Part shown: positions 16,656 to 25,158 of the stretch, piece by piece | Numbering within the stretch: position 1 is the first letter of the stretch | Layout: the number at the start of each line of letters is the position of its first letter | Source of the DNA: Vibrio cholerae | GTDB taxonomy: Bacteria; Actinomycetota; Actinomycetes; Actinomycetales; Micrococcaceae | DNA length: 64,000 nt | Reading direction: 5' to 3' | NCBI GenBank assembly: GCA_009728235.1 | Contig: WNZI01000001.1 | Span: 1-64,000, forward strand | Notes under the pieces: generated by a model | What the model was told of the DNA's origin: nothing | Databases searched by the model: none | The model's input: the letters and a program-made list of their open reading frames with translations, nothing else | Translations under genes and position numbers: made by a program

Positions 16656-17975
16656 TCATCCGAGAACGGCCCAGCCGCGTGGTGGAAGGACGGCGTCGCT
16701 CCCGTCCAACGTCGCGCTGCCGGCCAGAACGGCCTCCGCACCAGGGGCCCCGACCGTCCGGCTGTCGCTCGAGAGGTTCAGTGCGACCAGCAGGGAACCC
16801 TGCCCGGCGGCTGCCGAGCGGAACACGAACACCTCGTTGGACAGCTGCAGGACCTCGGTCGTCGCGCGATGCAACCAGGGATTGCGGCGGCGGACGCCGA
16901 TGAGCGCCTGGTGCACGGCGAGGACGGGCTGTCCGACGGCGGAGAGGTCCTCGGGTGATCGCGGGAAGAGCGGCCGGACGTCGTCGTCGCCGCCCAGCCT
17001 GTCCTCCTTGACGCCGCGGTAGCCCTGTTCGTCCCCGTAGTAGATGGAGGGCGTGCCACCCACCGTGAACATGACGGCAGCGGCATGCGACACCAGGCGC
17101 GGGTCTGTCAGTCTGCTCGCTATCCGGGTGACGTCGTGGTTCCCGATGAACGTCAGTGGCGCGAAGGTGTTCAGGAGCGCGTTGTGCCGCTCGAGGGCGG
17201 CTGCGAGCTCGAAGAAGTTCGCGTCGTTCAGTGAGCTCCAGATCGCTTTCCACAGTTCGTACTGGGTTGCGGAGTCGAGACCGCCCGTCGAGACGTCGGC
17301 CGCGTAGTCACCGTGGATGTACTCACCCACGAAGTAGGACTGGGGGTGGGACGAGCGCACGCGCGCCGTCACATCGGCCCAGAACGACGACGGCACTGCG
17401 TAGGCGGCGTCGAGCCTCAAGCCATCGGCGCCGCGCTGCAGCCAGAAGTCCATGACCTCCACGACGAAGTCGGCGACAGCGGGCTCCTCGTGGTTCAGTG
17501 CGACGAGGTGGTGATGGCCCTCGAAATCGCGGTATCCGGGTTCGACACCGGGACCGGCGTCGGCGGGCCAGTCGAGGGTGAACCACGGGGCGGTACGGGC
17601 GCCCGGACCATGCGTCAGCACGTCCTGGAACGGTCCGAAGCTTCGGCCGGTGTGGTTGAAGACGCCGTCGAGCAGGATGCGCAAGCCCCGCCCGTGGGCT
17701 TCGGCCACGAGGACGTCGAAGTCCTCCCCGGTACCCAGCCGGGGGTCGATGCGGAAGTAGTCCGTGGTGTCGTAGCCGTGGGTTTCCGATGCGAAGATCG
17801 GACCGAGCGCCAGTCCGGAGGCACCCAGGGCGACCACGTAGTCGAGCCAGGGCACCAGGTCCAGCAGCCGGTGGGCTGCAGCCGGCTCGGCAGTGGCCGA
17901 CTTCTCCGCGCCGACGAATCCCAGCGGATACACCTGCCACCAGATGGCGTGGTGCGTCCAGTCGGGTTCTGCCAT
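16656..17975 (-). CDS. GH13 alpha-amylase family glycosidase
   Basis: A 439-residue TIM-barrel enzyme acting on alpha-glucans. Family blocks run in order: LLDGVFNHTG (region I), GLRLDAAYA with the nucleophile Asp, VGEYIHGDY with the acid/base Glu, and FIGNHDVTR with the transition-state Asp. The C-terminal 80 residues are a short beta domain. No signal peptide, so it is probably intracellular and may act on glycogen-derived sugars, alongside malQ and GH15 elsewhere in the window. GGAAGG precedes the ATG. Confidence 0.92.
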   Translation of the reverse strand: MAEPDWTHHAIWWQVYPLGFVGAEKSATAEPAAAHRLLDLVPWLDYVVALGASGLALGPIFASETHGYDTTDYFRIDPRLGTGEDFDVLVAEAHGRGLRILLDGVFNHTGRSFGPFQDVLTHGPGARTAPWFTLDWPADAGPGVEPGYRDFEGHHHLVALNHEEPAVADFVVEVMDFWLQRGADGLRLDAAYAVPSSFWADVTARVRSSHPQSYFVGEYIHGDYAADVSTGGLDSATQYELWKAIWSSLNDANFFELAAALERHNALLNTFAPLTFIGNHDVTRIASRLTDPRLVSHAAAVMFTVGGTPSIYYGDEQGYRGVKEDRLGGDDDVRPLFPRSPEDLSAVGQPVLAVHQALIGVRRRNPWLHRATTEVLQLSNEVFVFRSAAAGQGSLLVALNLSSDSRTVGAPGAEAVLAGSATLDGSDAVLPPRGWAVLG

Positions 17976-18041
17976 GGCGGGCCTTCCGTCGTAGTGCTGC
18001 CCTCGCGCGGGCGACCGCTCCGGTGAACCCGGAAGTCCTGA

Positions 18042-18476
18042 CTAGCCTACGTCGGCGAGGAGGTGGTGCCCTGCCGCCAGCTGCTGCACGGCGGCGGGAT
18101 CGAGGTGGGCCGCCTCGGCGACCTCGATGATGTCGGCACCGGCGTCAGTTGCCCGCACGACGGCGACCTCGAGGTCGGCCGCGAGCTGGTCGAGGTGCCA
18201 CTGCATCGATTCGAGGTCGGCTGCTGCGGCAGCGGCGCGGTGCAGTGCAGGCGGTAGTGGGTAGGCGAGTTCCGCCGGCTCCTCGGGGGACAGTTGGAAT
18301 CCGCAGGCGCACGCCCAGACGAGCTCGACGTCGGATCCCGGGGTGGGCTGCTGGATCATGCCGTAGGAGGATCCGCGGTAGGACGTCTCGCGCAGGGTCA
18401 TCGGTTCCCCGCAATGGAGGGGCGCGCCGCCGGTCGTGGCTTCTGCGCCGGATGGCTCGCTGATGGTCTGCGTCAC
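18042..18476 (-). CDS. Hypothetical protein with possible zinc-binding cysteines
   Basis: A 144-residue product from a GTG start with GAAGGG upstream. Residues 15-70 hold LHCGEPM and VWACACGFQL, a spaced Cys set that could bind a metal. The second half is helical (VEVAVVRATDAGADIIEVAEAAHLDPAAVQQL) and resembles a small helix-turn-helix or dimerisation region; read in parts the key piece is EVAEAAHLDPAAV. No family recognised. A palindrome lies in its promoter region (18517-18535). Confidence 0.65.
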   Translation of the reverse strand: MTQTISEPSGAEATTGGAPLHCGEPMTLRETSYRGSSYGMIQQPTPGSDVELVWACACGFQLSPEEPAELAYPLPPALHRAAAAAADLESMQWHLDQLAADLEVAVVRATDAGADIIEVAEAAHLDPAAVQQLAAGHHLLADVG

Positions 18477-18516
18477 CGCTCTGTCCCTTCGGTCAAGAAT
18501 AGTAACCGTACTGTCT

Positions 18517-18535
18517 ACTAGTTCGATGAACTAGT
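18517..18535. promoter_or_regulatory. Palindromic operator candidate
   Basis: ACTAGTTC and GAACTAGT form a perfect 8-base inverted repeat with a 3-base GAT spacer. It is AT-rich in a G/C-rich setting and lies 41 bases upstream of the GTG start at 18476 in the minus orientation, where a TetR- or MarR-type repressor could bind. The protein that binds it is not known. Confidence 0.45.
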
Positions 18536-18606
18536 TATATTCCGGCTCCGGAGGCCTTGTCCAGTCGGACTGGTTGGAACGGCAGCCCACCGCGCACCGC
18601 TTCGTG

Positions 18607-19389
18607 CTATCCCTGCGCGGCGGTCAGCACCTCGTCGACCACCTGTTCCAGCACGGCGGGTGACGCGCTCGGGGAATCCGACGTCTGGTTCATCACCGTG
18701 ACGCTGATGGTGTCCCTGGACGCACTGACCGAGGACGTGTGCTGCTCCTGCCCGGTGGGCAGGGTGATGAGTCCCACCGCGCCCTGTGAGACGGCGCCCT
18801 CGTTCGTCGTCTCCACCATCGTGGTCTCCGCGGTGACGGTCACGCCCTGCACCTCGAGCTGGTAGGTCGAGCATCTCTCGGCAAGGGTCCTCGCCACTTC
18901 GAGCTTCGACCGCGCCTGGTCCTCCGCGCCGTCCAGGCTCATCAGCGTCACCGAGGTGCTGGTCAGTCCGTCCGCCGAGAGAGCGACACCGACGGCGTAC
19001 ACGGCTCCTTCGGGCATCGCCAGGTTGCTCTCGGAGAAGACGTTGCATTCGGCCGGGGTGACGGTCACGCCCTCGAGTGCCTGGAGCCCCTGCTCCGTCA
19101 ACGACGCGAGTTCTCCCGCGGGTACGACGGTCAGGGGTGCTCCGTCCGGAGCTGTTATCCCGGCGAGGATCGCAGCGAGGTCCTGTTCCGACGGGGCGCC
19201 GGCGGCGGCCGGGGTCGACTCCGCGGGGGTGTCGGCAGGCGCAGGCGAGGCCGGGGTTCTGGCGGGTGCCTGGGTGGATTCTGCTGCCGCGCTCGACGAC
19301 GGAGGGGTGCCTCCGTCCTCACCGCTGCAGGCGGTGATGGTAGTCAACGCTGCGATGGCAAGAGGAATCGAGGACAGGACGCGCGACAT
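18607..19389 (-). CDS. Secreted lipoprotein, first of a tandem paralogous pair
   Basis: A 260-residue lipoprotein. Signal peptide residues 1-23 end in a lipobox LTTITAC. A Ser/Ala/Pro/Thr-rich linker follows to about residue 65, then a folded domain beginning EQDLAAILAGIT and containing VTVTPAECNVF. It is related along most of its length to the next gene upstream (compare EDLATMLGTVT and VSITPEECAVF), so the two arose by duplication. Start ATG 19389. The domain resembles sensor-type lipoprotein domains, but no function can be assigned. Confidence 0.8.
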   Translation of the reverse strand: MSRVLSSIPLAIAALTTITACSGEDGGTPPSSSAAAESTQAPARTPASPAPADTPAESTPAAAGAPSEQDLAAILAGITAPDGAPLTVVPAGELASLTEQGLQALEGVTVTPAECNVFSESNLAMPEGAVYAVGVALSADGLTSTSVTLMSLDGAEDQARSKLEVARTLAERCSTYQLEVQGVTVTAETTMVETTNEGAVSQGAVGLITLPTGQEQHTSSVSASRDTISVTVMNQTSDSPSASPAVLEQVVDEVLTAAQG

Positions 19390-19469
19390 GAAGGACCCCC
19401 ATACGTGACGGGGCCCCCATGGCCCCTGCGCCACACGATACAGAAGCGGGGCGACGGAACGGTTCGTCG

Positions 19470-20212
19470 CTAGCCGATCGCGGCCAGTGTCGCGTCGACG
19501 AGGTCCTGCAGTTCGTCCTGGGTGCCGCGGGCAGGGTCTCGCCGGCTGTCCGGACGGCGGTGACGGCGACGTCCCCCCGGGTTCCGATGATCGTCATGGT
19601 CTCCTGTCGCGCCCCGTCCGACGACGACTGGAGTGTCACGCTGCCGAAGGTCTGGTCCGCGGCGGTCACGGCGTCCACGGTCCCGACGGTCTGGTCGATG
19701 GCGACGCCCTGCGCCTCGAGGGTGAACGACGAGCAGGCATCCAGTGCTCCGGCGGAAGCGTCGATGCGGTCCTGCGTGAAGTCCGTGTCCGAGGAGGAGG
19801 AGAGCGAGACGATCGTCTGGACCGCATCGCCACTGGCACTCGATACCCCCGTCGCGTAGCCGGCACCCTCGGGTACCTCGAGGCTGTTCGAGACGAACAC
19901 CGCGCACTCCTCGGGGGTGATCGACACCCCATCCAGGAACTGGCGCGCCTGCTCCATGCTCTCCTCGATCTGGTCCGTCGGGATGATCTGGAGAGCAGCA
20001 CCGTCAGCTTCGGTGACCGTTCCCAGCATGGTGGCGAGGTCCTCGGAGGAGTAGGAGCCGCTACCGGCTTCACTCGTGCCCGGCGCGCTCGACGCGGCGG
20101 TCGTCGTCGTTCCGTCGGACGGCTCCGGAGCGTCGCCCGACGGTGAGGAACAGGAGGTCAGGGCGAACAGGGCTGCCAGGGAGAGTGCCGCGAGCTGATT
20201 GGTGCGCTGCAT
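19470..20212 (-). pseudogene. Secreted lipoprotein, second paralogue, frameshifted near its C-terminus
   Basis: The restored product is 247 residues. The signal peptide ends in the lipobox LFALTSC, then a Ser/Thr-rich linker and the same folded domain as its neighbour (EDLATMLGTVTEADGA, VSITPEECAVF, GVAIDQTVGTVD). The frame breaks after RTAGETLP at a run of three G on the plus strand (19529-19531). The other frame gives RGTQDELQDLVDATLAAIG and TAG at 19470, matching the end of the paralogue. One extra base gives 248 codons. GAAGGA precedes the ATG at 20212. Confidence 0.75.
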
Positions 20213-20258
20213 GAGTGGTCCTTCGGTGGTTGCCGGGCCTCGGCCCGCTCCGGCAAGG

Positions 20259-21107
20259 CTACACAACGCGTCGCGGCTCGGGCGCGGTCTCCGGCTGTGC
20301 CGGACGGCGGAGGTGCCGGCCGCCCTCGCGGTAGACCTGCGCGCAGAACACCACCAGCAGCAGCAGGTGAAGGGCATCACCTCCGTAGTACATGAGCTGA
20401 GCGGCCTGCTCGGTGTCCTGCGGGAGGCCCCGCTGGTCACCGACCGAATACAGGTGCTTCGCGACGATGCCGTGCACCGCGATCGATAGGACGATCATGC
20501 CACCCCTGACCGAGGCCCTGGCTCGGTGCGGGTTCGGGTCGAGCCCGACGACGGCGTAGGCGAAGAGGGCGCCCGCCGCCACGAAGTGCACGTGCAGTGC
20601 CGGCCCCAGTACAGGCTCGTGGAGCAGCGCGAGCCCCGAGCCGTCCCAGTACAGCAGTGCCATGGGCAGCGTCGACAGCACCGTCGCCGTCACCGGGTGG
20701 CTCAGCAGGCGCACCGGTGCTGCGCGGGCGAGCCTGCTGAAGCGCCGGCCGGCGTGCACCGGAACCGCACGCAGGCCCAGGGCGACCGGCGCGCCCAGAA
20801 CGAGCAGTGTCGGGACGAGCATGCTGAGGACGAGGTGTACCGCCATGTGGGCTGTCAGACCGGCGTTCGCGTCACCGGCGTGCGGCGCCGTCGTCACGGC
20901 GAGACCCACCCCCGCCCCCGCCAGCCAGGATGCGGTGCGGTGCGCCGGCCAGTCGACCCGGCCCCTCAGGACGGCGGCGCGCCCGGCCAGCAGGTACAGC
21001 GCGGCGAGGCCCAGCCACACGAGGACGGCACCGGTGTCCAGCAGGAAGCCCAGTTCGCCGGGAGGAGGTCCCGGGGTGGCACCGCCGGGGTGGTGTGGAT
21101 CCTTCAC
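20259..21107 (-). CDS. CtaG-type (cytochrome c oxidase assembly factor-like) membrane protein
   Basis: A 282-residue membrane protein with about seven helices. It resembles the CtaG/caa3 assembly family: conserved His in MAVHLVLSMLVPTLLVLGAP and LHVHFVAAGALFAYAVVG, then the DPNPHRA and MYYGGDALHLLLLVVF segments. The GTG start at 21107 overlaps the TGA of the upstream DUF2243 gene (GTGA), indicating translational coupling. Its exact role here (oxidase copper insertion or otherwise) is unproved. Confidence 0.8.
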   Translation of the reverse strand: MKDPHHPGGATPGPPPGELGFLLDTGAVLVWLGLAALYLLAGRAAVLRGRVDWPAHRTASWLAGAGVGLAVTTAPHAGDANAGLTAHMAVHLVLSMLVPTLLVLGAPVALGLRAVPVHAGRRFSRLARAAPVRLLSHPVTATVLSTLPMALLYWDGSGLALLHEPVLGPALHVHFVAAGALFAYAVVGLDPNPHRARASVRGGMIVLSIAVHGIVAKHLYSVGDQRGLPQDTEQAAQLMYYGGDALHLLLLVVFCAQVYREGGRHLRRPAQPETAPEPRRVV

Positions 21108-21688
21108 CGCACGCGGGGGTGTGACCGGGCTTCGGCGCGCCGGACGGCCAGGAGCAGGACGACGCCGGCCAGCAGGATCAGGAGAGCGGCACCGTTCCAC
21201 AGCAGGTCGTAGGGAAGGAGGTCCACGCCGTAGCGCACCTCGTGCAGGTCGAGGAGCTTGTGCTGGACTGTCCCGTCGAAGAGCTGGAAGGCGCCGATGC
21301 CGACGAGGATCCCGCCGAGCCACCGGCGGGTGTGCAGGGCGCCGCGCCGGCGCAGGTCGGCGAAGAGGAAGAGGGACGCCACCGTGGCGAACCAGCTGAA
21401 GGCGTGGAAGACGCCGTCGGACACCAGCCCTATCGCGGGCGTCGAGCGGTCGTAGAAGTGGTGCCAGTGCAGGAGCTGGTGGAACACGGCTTCATCGACG
21501 AAGGCGATGATCCCGCATCCGAAGAGCACGCCCACCAGCACGTTACGGCGCTGGAGGCGACCGTCCATGGCCTGCGGCGTGGACACGGGTGGTGTGGCGG
21601 ACGAAGCGATGACGATCCCCTGGTCGGCGGTGCGGACGCTTCCAGCGTGGCAGTGGCCGGCACGGCAGTCCAGCCCGTTCTGATTCAT
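21104..21688 (-). CDS. DUF2243 family membrane protein
   Basis: A 194-residue protein with four hydrophobic helices and the DUF2243 signature FVDEAVFHQLLHWHHFYD, where several His could bind metal. Later it has GVFHAFSWFATVASLFLFADL and FDGTVQHKLLDLHEVRYG. The first 40 residues are variable, and an in-frame ATG before DGRLQRRNVLVG (21568) is an alternative start. It overlaps the CtaG-like gene by four bases; the two families are often neighbours. Confidence 0.82.
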   Translation of the reverse strand: MNQNGLDCRAGHCHAGSVRTADQGIVIASSATPPVSTPQAMDGRLQRRNVLVGVLFGCGIIAFVDEAVFHQLLHWHHFYDRSTPAIGLVSDGVFHAFSWFATVASLFLFADLRRRGALHTRRWLGGILVGIGAFQLFDGTVQHKLLDLHEVRYGVDLLPYDLLWNGAALLILLAGVVLLLAVRRAEARSHPRVR

Positions 21689-21760
21689 CGGTGCCGGGTT
21701 GTCTGGGGGCGCCGCGGCTCCTGCATCCGTCGGGGTGCCGCACCCGGTGCGCCATCCGGG

Positions 21761-22081
21761 TCAGGAGGCCTTCTCGCCGTACCACCAGTGGGGCGACTCG
21801 AGCGGTGGTGCGGGCGCAGCGGGAAGCTGGACGACGACGGCGCCCTGCCTCGGATGCGTGAGGACCATCCGGGCGACCGCGAGCAGGGCGGCGGGAAGGG
21901 ATACGAGGACGACGACGGCGATCGCATACATGGCGAGGGCCGCGTTGAGGGGGGTGTCGTAGAGGCCGTCGAGCAGTGCGGCGCTGCCGAGCCACAACCA
22001 CAGCCAGAACAGCCCGATAACGTAGAGCAGGGACCGGGCGCGCCTGTACCGCAACGGATAGTGCACCCGTCCACGCTTCAT
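21761..22081 (-). CDS. Hypothetical two-helix membrane protein
   Basis: A 106-residue protein with two hydrophobic helices, LLYVIGLFWLWLWLGSAALL and a second around ALAMYAIAVVVLVSLPAALL, and a Pro-rich tail ending in PHWWYGEKAS. The start ATG at 22081 has GGGGAG six bases upstream. It lies 72 bases before the DUF2243 gene on the same strand and could share its transcript. Function unknown. Confidence 0.7.
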   Translation of the reverse strand: MKRGRVHYPLRYRRARSLLYVIGLFWLWLWLGSAALLDGLYDTPLNAALAMYAIAVVVLVSLPAALLAVARMVLTHPRQGAVVVQLPAAPAPPLESPHWWYGEKAS

Positions 22082-22196
22082 ATCCGTCTCCCCAGACTCA
22101 TGCTTCGAGTCCCACCCGGACGGGACCACTGGATGAATGATAGACCGCCATAGGGACTTTCCGGCGGTCCGGTAGCGGAACGAGGCGTGGCGGGGG

Positions 22197-22229
22197 TCGA
22201 ACGGTCCGGGTGGGACCCGGACCGTTCGA
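22197..22229 (-). terminator. Terminator hairpin downstream of lldD
   Basis: A 15-base-pair stem (22197-22211 with 22215-22229) with a 3-base GGG loop, 57 bases beyond the lldD stop codon in the direction of lldD transcription. It has no long T-tract. Confidence 0.7.
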
Positions 22230-22285
22230 TCGGGGGTGTCCCGGAGAGCGGAGCGACAGCGCGTCGGTCAGGGAGGAACCAGGGG

Positions 22286-23575
22286 CTAGAGGGTCATCGC
22301 GGCTTCCGGAAGGTCCGTGCCGACCGTCGCATCTCCGAGCAGCCGGACATGGTCGGGAGTGAGGTCCTGGATACGGTTCACGCCGAGGAGCTGCATGGTG
22401 CGTGCTGTCTGCGAGCCGAGGATCTCGATGGTGCGGTCCACGCCCTGCCTGCCGCCGGCCATGAGTCCGTAGAGGTAGGCGCGCCCGATCAGCGTGAAGT
22501 CGGCCCCGAGGGCGAGGGCCGCGACGATGTCCCCACCGCTCATGATGCCGGTGTCGAGGATGATGTCCGTCTTGCCCTTGAGCTCTGCGGCGACCCGTGG
22601 GAGCAGGTGCAGCGGGACCGGAGCGCGGTCGAGCTGCCGGCCGCCGTGGTTGGACAGGATGATGCCGTCGGCCCCGTGGTCGACGGCCTTCTTCGCGTCG
22701 TCGAGGGTCTGGATGCCCTTGACCACGAGGTTGCCCTTCCACACACTGCGCAGCCAGTCCAGGTCCTCGAAGGTCAGGGTCGGATCGAACATGGAGTTGA
22801 TGAGATCAGCGACGGTGCCGGAGTAGCGGGAGAGCGAGGCGAAGGAGAGCGGTTCGTGCGTGAGGAAGTTGAACCACCAGGCGGGCCGGTACGAGGCGTC
22901 GAGGACGGTCTTCAGTGTCAGTGCGGGCGGGATGGTCATGCCGTTCCGGACGTCCCGGAGCCGGGCGCCGGCTACGGCGGTGTCGACCGTGACCATGAGC
23001 GTGTCGTTCCCGGCGGCGGCCGCACGGGCGATGAGCTCCATCGAACGGTCCCGGTCCGTCCACAGGTACAGCTGGAACCAGTTCCGGCCGTTCGGGGCGG
23101 CCTGCGCGACGTCCTCGATGGAGGCCGTCCCCATGGTGGAGAGGGTGTAGGGGATTCCTGCCGCTTCAGCCGCCCGGGATCCCGCGTACTCGCCTTCGGA
23201 CTGCATCATGCGGGTGAAGCCCGTCGGCGCGATACCGAACGGGAGCGCGGAGTCGCGTCCCAGTATCGGTGTGACGGTGCTGACGGTCTGCACGTCGCGC
23301 AGGATCCCCGGACGGAACTCCAGGTCGAGGAAGGCCTCGCGTGCCCTGCCGAGGGAGATCTCCGCCTCGGCGGCACCGTCCGTGTAGTCGAAGGGCGCCG
23401 TGGGCGTGCGTCGCTTGGCCATGTCCCGGAGGTCCCAGATGGTGTTGGCGCGTTTCAGCCGGGAAGCAGCGCTGAACTCCGGCTTCTTGAACTGCATCAG
23501 CGGGGCGAGGTCGGCGACCTTCGGGACCCGGCGCCTGAGGGCCGCGGGGATAGGGCTGCTCTGGGGTGTCTGCAT
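22286..23575 (-). CDS. lldD: FMN-dependent L-lactate dehydrogenase
   Basis: A 429-residue alpha-hydroxy-acid dehydrogenase of the LldD/mandelate dehydrogenase family that oxidises L-lactate to pyruvate and passes electrons to the quinone pool. Signatures include [14 protein letters not shown], the FMN-binding [14 protein letters not shown], and [12 protein letters not shown] with the catalytic His, then [18 protein letters not shown]. It closely resembles my recollection of C. glutamicum LldD. GAAGG precedes the ATG. Divergent from a FadR/GntR regulator with a palindrome between them, so it is probably repressed without lactate. Confidence 0.9.
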   Translation of the reverse strand: MQTPQSSPIPAALRRRVPKVADLAPLMQFKKPEFSAASRLKRANTIWDLRDMAKRRTPTAPFDYTDGAAEAEISLGRAREAFLDLEFRPGILRDVQTVSTVTPILGRDSALPFGIAPTGFTRMMQSEGEYAGSRAAEAAGIPYTLSTMGTASIEDVAQAAPNGRNWFQLYLWTDRDRSMELIARAAAAGNDTLMVTVDTAVAGARLRDVRNGMTIPPALTLKTVLDASYRPAWWFNFLTHEPLSFASLSRYSGTVADLINSMFDPTLTFEDLDWLRSVWKGNLVVKGIQTLDDAKKAVDHGADGIILSNHGGRQLDRAPVPLHLLPRVAAELKGKTDIILDTGIMSGGDIVAALALGADFTLIGRAYLYGLMAGGRQGVDRTIEILGSQTARTMQLLGVNRIQDLTPDHVRLLGDATVGTDLPEAAMTL

Positions 23576-23652
23576 GGCGTACCTTCGCTCGTCGTCGGGC
23601 AGTGGAGGGGCAGTGCTGCCGCCCCTGAGGTATGACCACAGATCCTACGGGC

Positions 23653-23667
23653 TGTGGTCCGACCACA
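23653..23667. promoter_or_regulatory. LldR-type operator between lldD and its regulator
   Basis: TGTGGTC and GACCACA form a perfect 7-base inverted repeat around a central C. The core TGGTCCGACCA fits the TNGTNNNACNA consensus recalled for LldR/FadR-type GntR regulators. A -10-like TAAGCT (23673-23678) follows and ends 6 bases before the regulator ATG, so bound repressor would block its own promoter as well as lldD. Confidence 0.75.
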
Positions 23668-23684
23668 CAAGCTAAGCTGGCGCC

Positions 23685-24374
23685 ATGCGTAATCATCAGG
23701 TGGTATCGGCCTGGCTCGAACAGGAGCTGGCCTCCGGCCGACTGGCCATCGGTTCCCGCCTGCCGGGTGAACGCACGATGGCCGAACAGCTCGGGATCTC
23801 GCGAGCGTCCGTCCGCGAGGGGACGCGTGTCCTCGAAGCCCTCGGCGTGGTCCGGGCCGGCGTCGGGTCGGGCCCGCAGGCGGGTACGGTCATCACCGGC
23901 AATCCGGCGCTCGCCCTGGACTCCGCGCTACGCCTTCATGTCGCGAGTGCCCACCTTCCGATCAGGGACATCGTGGAGACACGTGTGCTGCTGGAGACGT
24001 GGGCCGCGGCCCATGCATCCCCGGACTCGCCCGCCCTCTCCGACGCCGCCCGGCTGCTCGACGAGATGGACGAGCACGACGACGGCCCTGCCGGTTTCCT
24101 CCAGCGAGACGCCCTCTTCCACGTCGCGCTGGCGGAAGCGGCCGGGAACGTCCTCGTCGGCGCGATGATGGGGTCGCTCCGCGGGTCGATCGCGGACTAC
24201 ACGCAACGGCTGACCGTCGGCCTGCCGGACTGGAAGGGCACCTCGCTCCGCCTGCGCAGTGAGCACCGTGCCATCCTCGATGCCGTTGTCACCGGGAGAA
24301 GGGCGGCCGCGGCGGGGCTCGTCGCGGATCATATCGAGGGGTTCTACCGGGAGTCCGGCGTTTCCGGCCATTGA
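23685..24374 (+). CDS. FadR-subfamily GntR regulator (LldR-like)
   Basis: A 229-residue regulator. Residues 1-70 are a GntR winged helix (GSRLPGERTMAEQLGISRASVREGTRVLEALG, key piece LGISRASVREGTRVLEALG); residues 85-220 are an FCD ligand-binding domain with the metal/ligand residues in ETRVLLETW, FHVALAEAAGN and SEHRAILDAV. Position and operator indicate control of lldD by lactate. The ATG lies 6 bases after TAAGCT, so the mRNA is probably leaderless and self-regulated. Confidence 0.88.
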   Translation: MRNHQVVSAWLEQELASGRLAIGSRLPGERTMAEQLGISRASVREGTRVLEALGVVRAGVGSGPQAGTVITGNPALALDSALRLHVASAHLPIRDIVETRVLLETWAAAHASPDSPALSDAARLLDEMDEHDDGPAGFLQRDALFHVALAEAAGNVLVGAMMGSLRGSIADYTQRLTVGLPDWKGTSLRLRSEHRAILDAVVTGRRAAAAGLVADHIEGFYRESGVSGH

Positions 24375-24467
24375 CAGCCTGCCGAGGTTCCCATTATGAC
24401 GAAGGTCACCTAGACTGCAGGAACTGGTCGAGCAGTGGCCCTGGAACCACCGAACGTGGAGCACGCC

Positions 24468-25103
24468 ATGGAACATCTTCCGCAGACACTCGACCACCCA
24501 GCGCGCCACGATCAGGCCCTTCCTAGCCCGGACGCACGCCGGACCACCCTCTCCGCAGTCCCGGGTCATCAGGACGACGATTTCCCGCAGGACCTCTCCG
24601 GAACCTCTACCCGGCAGCTGAGGATGCTCTGCAACGCCACCTACCAGCTCCTCGACACGGAGCACCCCACGCTCGAGACGCGGGAGCGGTACGACGCCCT
24701 GGTCGAGGAGCTGGAGCGTCGGGAGCTCCGGGCCGAGACGCGGGGAAGCGTCGACGATGCGCGGGAGAAGTTCCGGGACAACGCCCTGTTCTCACGCTTC
24801 GAGCTCTACCGGAACGGTGTCATGGCGGGTTACGTGCAGTACGACATGCGCGGTGGGAACATCCTGCTGCTCCACTCCGTGATCGATCCGAGGTTCCGCC
24901 GACTGGGGCTGGAACCCGTCCTCATGCAGGCGGTCCTGCTCAATGCGCACCGCCGCCGACTGGCCGTCATGCCGTACTGTCCCCAGGCGCAGGACTTCCT
25001 GAGCGAGAACCCGCAGTTCCTGTCACTGATCCCTGCGAAGCAGCGCCGACGCTTCACGGCGCTGCTGGCAGCACGCGCGGTCGGGATGCAGGGGCAGCCG
25101 TAG
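24468..25103 (+). CDS. GNAT-fold protein with N-terminal FPxDLS module (paralogue A)
   Basis: A 211-residue protein with two parts. Residues 40-95 carry a module beginning DFPQDLSGTSTRQLRMLC and ending LVEELERRE. Residues 105-200 are a YjdJ-like GNAT domain: FELYRNGVMAGYVQYDM, HSVIDPRFRRLGLEPVLMQ (acetyl-CoA loop RRLGLE) and LAVMPYCPQAQDFL. The ATG at 24468 follows GGAG. A paralogue lies at 45752-46384 with a similar leader before the start (AACCACC...GTGGAGC), and two small proteins at 57 kb share the first module. Target of acetylation unknown. Confidence 0.78.
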   Translation: MEHLPQTLDHPARHDQALPSPDARRTTLSAVPGHQDDDFPQDLSGTSTRQLRMLCNATYQLLDTEHPTLETRERYDALVEELERRELRAETRGSVDDAREKFRDNALFSRFELYRNGVMAGYVQYDMRGGNILLLHSVIDPRFRRLGLEPVLMQAVLLNAHRRRLAVMPYCPQAQDFLSENPQFLSLIPAKQRRRFTALLAARAVGMQGQP

Positions 25104-25158
25104 GTCCGGCAGGACCGACCCGCATCGGCTCCTGATCGCGCGGTGACGAGGACCGGAG

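Noticed and set aside
16246-17253. A 335-residue minus-strand frame covering the small membrane protein and part of GH13
   Set aside because: Low-complexity Arg-rich shadow; the GH13 and 88-residue frames explain the region.
24383-24408. A third dif-like match (GCCGAGG...CATTATGACGAAG)
   Set aside because: The left arm lacks the ATAA end and the right arm matches only partly; it lies in the promoter region of the GNAT fusion. Probably chance.
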